Shown here in pieces: positions 32,061 through 36,368 of a stretch of 36,368 nucleotides of DNA. The stretch comes from CAZXVW01 sp964644025 (GTDB lineage: Bacteria > Acidobacteriota > Terriglobia > Bryobacterales > Bryobacteraceae). The notes beneath the pieces were generated by a model. That model was not told where the DNA came from. It ran no database searches and was given only the letters and a program-made list of their open reading frames with translations. Numbering within the stretch: the first letter of the stretch is position 1; every line of letters starts with the position of its first letter. The stretch lies in contig CAZXVW010000017.1 in the NCBI GenBank assembly GCA_964644025.1, forward strand, positions 1 to 36,368, in the 5' to 3' direction. A program made the translations under genes and the position numbers.

Positions 32061-32169
32061 AGGCCGCTGGACAACGGCCCGTCATGTCCGCGCGATCGCG
32101 GGGTTCTCAAGCGAGGGAACATCGCCACGGCGGGAGGTAACCGTATCTTGTTGACCAAGGCGGAGAAGC

Positions 32170-32246
32170 TGGCGCGCCCGGAGGGACTCGAACCCCCGGC
32201 CTACTGGTTCGAAGCCAGCCGCTCTATCCAACTGAGCTACGGGCGC
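32170..32246 (-). tRNA. tRNA-Arg(TCG)
   Basis: Read on the minus strand, the sequence folds as a full cloverleaf. Acceptor arms GCGCCCG/CGGGCGC pair fully, the D-arm is GCTC/GAGC, the anticodon stem GCTGG/CCAGT (one G-T pair) holds loop CTTCGAA, and the T-arm is GGGGG-TTCGAGT-CCCTC (one mismatch or wobble region at most). The anticodon TCG reads CGA and other CGN arginine codons. The discriminator is G (32173), and CCA is encoded (32172-32170). The gene is 24 bp from the divergent CYTH gene. No repeat of its 3' end was found nearby to mark an integrated element. Confidence 0.96.
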
Positions 32247-32269
32247 GCTATCATCATCCATGGTAGCCG

Positions 32270-32851
32270 ATGGCTGGGGTGAAGTCGAACCGCGAAGTCG
32301 AAATTAAACTGCGGCTCCCGGATGCCGCCGCCGGGGACCGGCTGCTCCGGGGGGCTGGTTTCCGGGTGCGCCGGCCGCGCGTCTTCGAACAGAACACTCT
32401 CTACGATACTCTCGGGGGCCGCCTGCGCCGCCAAGGGAGCCTGCTGCGGATCCGCCAGGCCGGCGGCACGGCGCTGTTGACCTACAAGGGACCCGGTGTT
32501 CCGAGCAAGTACAAGAGCCGCGAGGAGCTGGAGCTGACCGTCTCTGACGGCGCCTTGCTCGGGCAGATCCTCGGCCGGCTGGGCATGACGCCGTCGTTCC
32601 GCTACGAGAAGTACCGGACCGAGTACGAGCGCGATGAGGGCGGCGGAATCGCCACTGTTGATGAGACGCCAATCGGCGACTTCATTGAACTGGAAGGGGA
32701 AGGCACCTGGATCGATGCCACCGCCGGACAACTGGGGTTCTCCGAGCAGGACTACATCACGGCGAGTTACGCCCAGCTTTTCTTCGAGGCGCGTGCCCGC
32801 GGGGAAACGCTGCTGTCGGAGATGAAGTTCGAAGAGCAGACCGCACAGTAA
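32270..32851 (+). CDS. CYTH-domain protein (class IV adenylate cyclase/triphosphate tunnel family)
   Basis: The 193-residue protein starts with the CYTH hallmark E9xE11xK13 (EVEIKLR), which lines the triphosphate tunnel. Further tunnel residues are seen in LLRIRQ, LTYKGP, SREELELTV, YEKYRTEYE and FIELEGE. Family activities include adenylate cyclase (CyaB), thiamine triphosphatase and inorganic triphosphatase; motif text does not choose among them. The ATG at 32270 has no clear ribosome-binding site because the tRNA gene ends 24 bp upstream on the other strand. It is probably a single gene. Confidence 0.88.
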   Translation: MAGVKSNREVEIKLRLPDAAAGDRLLRGAGFRVRRPRVFEQNTLYDTLGGRLRRQGSLLRIRQAGGTALLTYKGPGVPSKYKSREELELTVSDGALLGQILGRLGMTPSFRYEKYRTEYERDEGGGIATVDETPIGDFIELEGEGTWIDATAGQLGFSEQDYITASYAQLFFEARARGETLLSEMKFEEQTAQ

Positions 32852-32905
32852 TAGGGGATATATCTTAAAGCCCGGGAAAAATTACCTGAGTGGGGCAAAA
32901 TACCA

Positions 32906-32934
32906 TTGCCTCGCCTTCGTGGCAAGCGTAGTAT
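32906..32934 (+). promoter_or_regulatory. sigma-70-like promoter of the small membrane protein gene
   Basis: TTGCCT (32906-32911) and TAGTAT (32929-32934) are spaced by exactly 17 bp. Predicted start is near 32941, giving a leader of about 50 nt before the ATG at 32990. Confidence 0.48.
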
Positions 32935-32989
32935 CAGAGGTGAAGCAACGACAAGCTGAGGAAAGGACAGCCGCAAAAGGATTTAGTCC

Positions 32990-33436
32990 ATGATTGTCAG
33001 CTCGCTTATCATTATCGTCTCCGCGGCGCTGTTTCTGTACTGGTTTCGTTACACGTGCCTGTTGATTCTGAGCACGAAGACGGTCAAGGATTATAGCGCG
33101 GAGGTGGCTGCTGCCAACCAGCTTTGCTTTGCCGAGGTTCAGCGGCGAATTCCGGAGTCGACGCGTGCCGAGTTGGACGCGCTGCAAGCTTCGCTGGATC
33201 GGGACTACCGGTTGGTCAATCATTTGCTGCGGCAGGCCGGGAATCTCCCGGTGGGCGGGAGTTCGCTGGAACAGATTATGCTCCGCATCGACTTTTTCGT
33301 AATGAGGGTCTGGTACGCGCTGGCGCGGCGGGTGTCGGAATCGGCATCGAAGACGGCGCTGAAGGAGATGACCCAGATTGTGGGCCATTTCGCGAATGAG
33401 TTCGGGGAGCAGGCGAAGGCTTCGGTGAGAGTCTGA
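32990..33436 (+). CDS. small single-span membrane protein of unknown function
   Basis: I do not recognise a family. The 148-residue protein has one N-terminal membrane helix (residues 3-17, with the next aromatic residues to 27) and a mostly helical remainder with little proline. The remainder resembles an amphipathic or coiled-coil cytoplasmic tail (EVQRRIPESTRAELDALQ and later KTALKEMTQIVGHFANEFG). AAAAGGA lies 8 nt before the ATG, and a good promoter lies upstream, so it is probably a real gene. Its codon choice is slightly less GC-biased than the neighbours. It is followed 69 bp later by a MoxR ATPase gene, without overlap. Confidence 0.72.
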   Translation: MIVSSLIIIVSAALFLYWFRYTCLLILSTKTVKDYSAEVAAANQLCFAEVQRRIPESTRAELDALQASLDRDYRLVNHLLRQAGNLPVGGSSLEQIMLRIDFFVMRVWYALARRVSESASKTALKEMTQIVGHFANEFGEQAKASVRV

Positions 33437-33456
33437 GCCGACGGCGAGCGAAACAA

Positions 33457-33477
33457 CCGGGCGGCCGGTCTGCCCGG
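33457..33477. terminator. GC hairpin upstream of the MoxR gene
   Basis: CCGGGC (33457-33462) pairs with GCCCGG (33472-33477) around a 9-nt loop, 20 nt after the small membrane protein gene. CCCC and then mixed bases follow, with no T-tract. It may be a weak terminator. Confidence 0.3.
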
Positions 33478-33493
33478 CCCCATCCTACTCCTT

Positions 33494-33499
33494 TAAAAT
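33494..33499 (+). promoter_or_regulatory. possible -10 element placing the MoxR transcript start at its start codon
   Basis: TAAAAT (33494-33499) sits 6 bp before the GTG at 33506, so a transcript starting at the usual distance would begin at the start codon. No good -35 was found. Confidence 0.22.
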
Positions 33500-33505
33500 G
33501 GAGTT

Positions 33506-34495
33506 GTGTCTTCCCATGCCAGTTTGGAAACATCGGTCTCCCGGCTCGACGAGGTGCGCGAGGAAATCGGGAAAATCATCGTCGGGCAGCGGGACGCCGT
33601 CGACGGCGTGCTGATCTGCCTGCTGGTCGGCGGGCACGTGCTGCTGGAGGGGGTGCCGGGGCTGGGCAAGACCACCTTGCTGCGGACGCTGGCTCGCGTC
33701 CTCAACCTGAAATATTCCCGGATTCAGTTCACGCCGGACCTGATGCCGGCCGATATTATCGGGAGCATGGTCATCGAGACCGACGAACGGGGAACGAAGT
33801 CGTTGCGATTTCAGCCGGGACCGATCTTCGCCCACCTGGTCCTGGCCGATGAGATCAACCGGGCGACGCCGAAGACGCAGTCGGCGCTGCTGGAGGCGAT
33901 GCAGGAAAAGACGGTGACCAGCGGCACGGCCAGCCACGAGCTGGAGCGTCCGTTCCTGGTGATGGCCACCCAGAATCCGATCGAGATGGAGGGAACCTAC
34001 CCGCTTCCGGAGGCGCAACTGGATCGTTTCCTGATGAAGATCCTGGTAGATTATCCTTCCCGGGAGGAACTCAGCCGGATTATAGACCGCACCATTCAGA
34101 AGGAAGAGATTCACGTGGACACGGTAGTGGACCGGCAGACGATTCTGGAGCTGCGGGCGGCCTGCCGGGACATTCTGGTGGCGCCGCACGTGCAGGATTA
34201 CGCCATCGACCTGGTGCTGGCGACGCAGCCGGACAGTCCGCACGCCCACGAGCTGGCCCGTAAGTACATCCGGTACGGCAGTTCCCCGCGCGGGGCCCAG
34301 GCGCTAGTGGAATGCGGGCGGGCGCTGGCGCTGATGCGCGGCCGCTATCATTTGAGCACGGATGAAATTCGCGACCTGGCCCCGGCGGTGCTTCGCCACC
34401 GCATCATCCTGAACTTCGACGCGCACGCCGATGCACAGACACCCGACACGGTGCTGAAGGAAATCCTTCGCAGCCTGCCGGCACGCTCCGAGTAG
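33506..34495 (+). CDS. MoxR-family AAA+ ATPase
   Basis: MoxR ATPases act as chaperones for assembly or metal insertion, usually with DUF58 and VWA proteins. The 329-residue protein shows Walker A GVPGLGKT (49-56), the family motif IQFTPDLMPADIIG, Walker B LVLADE (111-116) and sensor 1 MATQNPIEMEGTYPLPEAQLDRF, all strongly conserved. Its length is normal. The usual partner genes do not follow: the next gene is on the opposite strand. The start is GTG at 33506; no in-frame ATG occurs before residue 80, and the ribosome-binding site is poor (GGAG only 2 nt away). Confidence 0.92.
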   Translation: MSSHASLETSVSRLDEVREEIGKIIVGQRDAVDGVLICLLVGGHVLLEGVPGLGKTTLLRTLARVLNLKYSRIQFTPDLMPADIIGSMVIETDERGTKSLRFQPGPIFAHLVLADEINRATPKTQSALLEAMQEKTVTSGTASHELERPFLVMATQNPIEMEGTYPLPEAQLDRFLMKILVDYPSREELSRIIDRTIQKEEIHVDTVVDRQTILELRAACRDILVAPHVQDYAIDLVLATQPDSPHAHELARKYIRYGSSPRGAQALVECGRALALMRGRYHLSTDEIRDLAPAVLRHRIILNFDAHADAQTPDTVLKEILRSLPARSE

Positions 34496-34523
34496 GGGCT
34501 TTGCCGGGGCCGCCGGACCGGGT

Positions 34524-35600
34524 TCAGCCGGCCACCGCTTTGAAGTAAGTGCGGGGGAGGACCGCGGCGCACCAGGCCTGGGCGCGAAGGAAAAGGTCGA
34601 AGTCGCCGAAGAAGCAGATGTTGCCCCACGAGTTCGGCACGGCGCGCGGATGGTTGGCGTAGAAAGCCGTCTGGTTCCGGCCCCAGACGCGATAGAGCAC
34701 CAGGTGCCAGCCGTAGCCGCGAGCTTTCATTTCCTTCACCATGGTCTCGAAGGTGTACAGTAGGCCGGACTGCCCGAACGGCGTGGCGGTGTCCCAGTAT
34801 TCGGTGAGAACCACCGGGTAACGGTGCTCCCGCATGCCGCGGACCACTTCGAGGTCGTAGCCTTCCGTATCGATCTTCACGAGGCTGATGTCGTCAGGCA
34901 GGGTGCCGTCGCTGTGCAGGCCGTCCAGCGTCTTGACGGTGACCGCGGCCGTCCCGGTGAAGGGGAGGTCTTCCGGCATGGAATGGGGATGGAGGCTGCT
35001 GAAGGCGGTGGCGTCGTCGTACCGCCCGGATGCGGAAAGGTCCCGGGCAAGGTGGAGTTCGGCCTGCTTCTCCTCAGCGCCGAGGGCCCAGTTGAAGCAG
35101 TGGAACCGCTGGTCAGGCCCGAGCCGCGCCGCGAGTTTCTCGTAGACCGGCGGGTAAGGTTCGAAGGCGTAGACTTCGTAGCCGGTCTCGAGCATTCGCG
35201 CCGAGACGTCCCCGGCGTGGGCGCCAATGTCCAACGCCCGCGGCGACGGCAGGAAAGAGTAAAGGAACGAGATCAGTCCGGTTTCCGGGTTGGTGAAGCC
35301 GTAGTCATCGGTTTCGACCGAGATCTGGCGGACCATTTGCTCCTCGACGGTGTCTTTGAGGGCGGTCAGCTCCGCCACCCGGCGCTTCAGCGCGTTCAGG
35401 TCCGCCTGGGCGCGGTTGAGCGCGTGGACGGTGTGGATGGAGGATTCCAGCAGCGCCGTCTGGGCGCGAGCCATCCGGTTGTTTTGGTCGATGATGAGAT
35501 CGAGCGCATGGTCGGTGTGATCGAGCCGGTCATGCACGCTCCGGGCGAGCGCATGGCCGACGATCTTCAAATAGTGCTTCACCAGTTCGCGGAGACTCAT
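34524..35600 (-). CDS. FkbM-family SAM methyltransferase with N-terminal helical region
   Basis: FkbM methyltransferases O-methylate sugars or natural products. The 358-residue protein has a helical, coiled-coil-prone N-terminal part (residues 1-95) and a methyltransferase domain with SAM motif ALDIGAHAGD (122-131), YAFEPYP, and ISLVKIDTEGYDLEVVRGM, the FkbM signature. The C-terminal part has typical aromatic residues (YANHPRAVPNSWGN). The ATG at 35600 overlaps the glycosyltransferase stop (ATGA), and AGGAG lies 9 nt upstream; the frame open to 36206 is a shadow of the upstream gene. Context with a glycosyltransferase suggests methylation of a surface glycan. Confidence 0.9.
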   Translation of the reverse strand: MSLRELVKHYLKIVGHALARSVHDRLDHTDHALDLIIDQNNRMARAQTALLESSIHTVHALNRAQADLNALKRRVAELTALKDTVEEQMVRQISVETDDYGFTNPETGLISFLYSFLPSPRALDIGAHAGDVSARMLETGYEVYAFEPYPPVYEKLAARLGPDQRFHCFNWALGAEEKQAELHLARDLSASGRYDDATAFSSLHPHSMPEDLPFTGTAAVTVKTLDGLHSDGTLPDDISLVKIDTEGYDLEVVRGMREHRYPVVLTEYWDTATPFGQSGLLYTFETMVKEMKARGYGWHLVLYRVWGRNQTAFYANHPRAVPNSWGNICFFGDFDLFLRAQAWCAAVLPRTYFKAVAG

Positions 35601-36368
35601 GAATTCTTGCTCCTGGTCCTGCTGCGTACTAATTGTTCCACGTCCGGCCGCGGCCGGCGCATGAGGTCCTCGTAACGCAGATCGAAGGGCTCTCCCCGCG
35701 CGAGCGATTGCCAGATCCATTCGGCGGCGCCCACGTCGGTGAAGCGGGCGGCGAGAGCCAGTGCTCTCCGCCGCATCGCGAGGTTTTCCGCGGGCCGGGT
35801 CACCTGGTCGACGGCGGCCAGGAAGGCGGCTGTCTGGTAAGGCGCGGTCACTCCGATGCCCCGCTCGCGGACGAACTTCGCGGCGGCGGTTTCCGGGTGG
35901 CCCAACACGATCAGGGGCGTGTGCGCGGTGGCCAGGAGGAACGGGATCCGGCTGGGGAGACTGAGCCGGGCGATGAACGGCCGGTCGTCTTGCTCGTCCA
36001 GGGTTCCGGAGGGAATGACAAGGAAGGCGGTCTTCCGGAGAACCGCGACGAGATCCTCGTCCGGCAGCGGGGGCCCGGAAGGGATGAGGATGGAATCCCG
36101 TTCGAGCTCTTCCGGAGTAACCGACAGATAGCGCAAGTGGCTGGTCGCGTACCAGCGGAGAGTGATCCCGGAGCCGCGCACCGTGTTCCGCAACCGCGCC
36201 AGCCATTGCCGGCCCCAGATGTTGCCCAGGATCGCCCCGGCCCGCGGCACGGCGAGCACTTCCTGGGTGGGAAGCAGCGTCCCCAGAAGATGGCGTGCCG
36301 GGACGACGGGCGGCATGAGCCAGAATTTTCGTCCGTACTTGATCTCGTAGCAGAGCGCGAGCTCGGCC
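35597..36368 (-). CDS. glycosyltransferase, C-terminal part (5' end outside window)
   Basis: The frame is open from the window edge to the stop at 35597 (about 257 codons). The product resembles the C-terminal half of a GT-B (GT4-like) glycosyltransferase. It contains SLPSRIPFLLATAHTPLIVLGHPETAAAKFVRERGIG-type text split over two motifs, with the Glu-rich donor-site segment less clear than usual (ERGIGV, then helix AAFLAAVDQVT). The N-terminal acceptor domain lies beyond the edge, so family and donor sugar are uncertain. It overlaps the downstream FkbM start by 4 nt, indicating one operon that continues past the window. Probably part of a larger glycan cluster. Confidence 0.75.
   Translation of the reverse strand, partial: AELALCYEIKYGRKFWLMPPVVPARHLLGTLLPTQEVLAVPRAGAILGNIWGRQWLARLRNTVRGSGITLRWYATSHLRYLSVTPEELERDSILIPSGPPLPDEDLVAVLRKTAFLVIPSGTLDEQDDRPFIARLSLPSRIPFLLATAHTPLIVLGHPETAAAKFVRERGIGVTAPYQTAAFLAAVDQVTRPAENLAMRRRALALAARFTDVGAAEWIWQSLARGEPFDLRYEDLMRRPRPDVEQLVRSRTRSKNS

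Noticed and set aside
32170..32246. tRNA-Arg gene as an attachment site of an integrated element
   Set aside because: No integrase, no phage gene and no direct repeat of the tRNA 3' end was noticed elsewhere in the window.
35601..36206. N-terminal extension of the FkbM frame
   Set aside because: The open frame upstream of 35600 overlaps the glycosyltransferase in another frame; the ATGA overlap and AGGAG support the start at 35600.

Overview
The window is a GC-rich (by eye clearly above 60 percent) bacterial chromosome segment with dense gene packing, many 4-nt stop/start overlaps and frequent GTG or TTG starts. The strongest taxonomic pointer is the protein at 22435-23535, which has the layout of the VWFA-related family best known from Acidobacteria. 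Together with secreted Cys-type sulfatases, a GH29 fucosidase, a DUF3604 protein and a periplasmic DUF362 protein, it suggests an acidobacterium of the Solibacter/Bryobacter kind. That assignment is inference; no marker gene such as 16S rRNA is present.

Layout. Positions 1-528 hold the start of argC (minus strand, cut by the window edge), followed by a zinc-ribbon membrane protein (minus) and a secreted metallo-beta-lactamase-fold protein (plus). Positions 2235-6891 form a plus-strand run: a Wzm/Wzt-type polysaccharide ABC exporter, a TIGR00300-type ornithine cyclodeaminase-like protein, queF, and a coiled-coil SAM methyltransferase. Positions 6958-9033 encode a KtrB/KtrA potassium uptake pair. 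Positions 9094-12376 run acpP-fabF-etfB-etfA, linking fatty-acid synthesis with an electron-transfer flavoprotein. DksA/TraR-type, plsY and thpR genes follow on the minus strand, then an alkyladenine DNA glycosylase on plus and a Tat-exported DUF362 protein on minus.

The middle is accessory in character. A minus-strand run of fucosidase lipoprotein, lytic transglycosylase and sulfatase (20665 down to 16412) suggests breakdown of sulfated fucose-containing glycans. A DUF438-hemerythrin-PAS sensor protein, the VWFA-related secreted protein and an 858-residue secreted DUF3604 protein come next. Positions 26608-28734 encode a Tat-exported FAD oxidoreductase with an 8-Cys ferredoxin, convergent with a B12-binding radical SAM enzyme, followed by a second secreted sulfatase.

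The right end has tRNA-Arg(TCG) with an encoded CCA, a CYTH-domain protein, a small membrane protein, a lone MoxR ATPase, and at the edge a glycosyltransferase fragment overlapping an FkbM methyltransferase. No rRNA, CRISPR array, transposase, integrase or phage gene was seen. The least explained unit is the exported flavoprotein/ferredoxin pair: it has a low-complexity insert in the flavoprotein, a structured leader and no obvious substrate.
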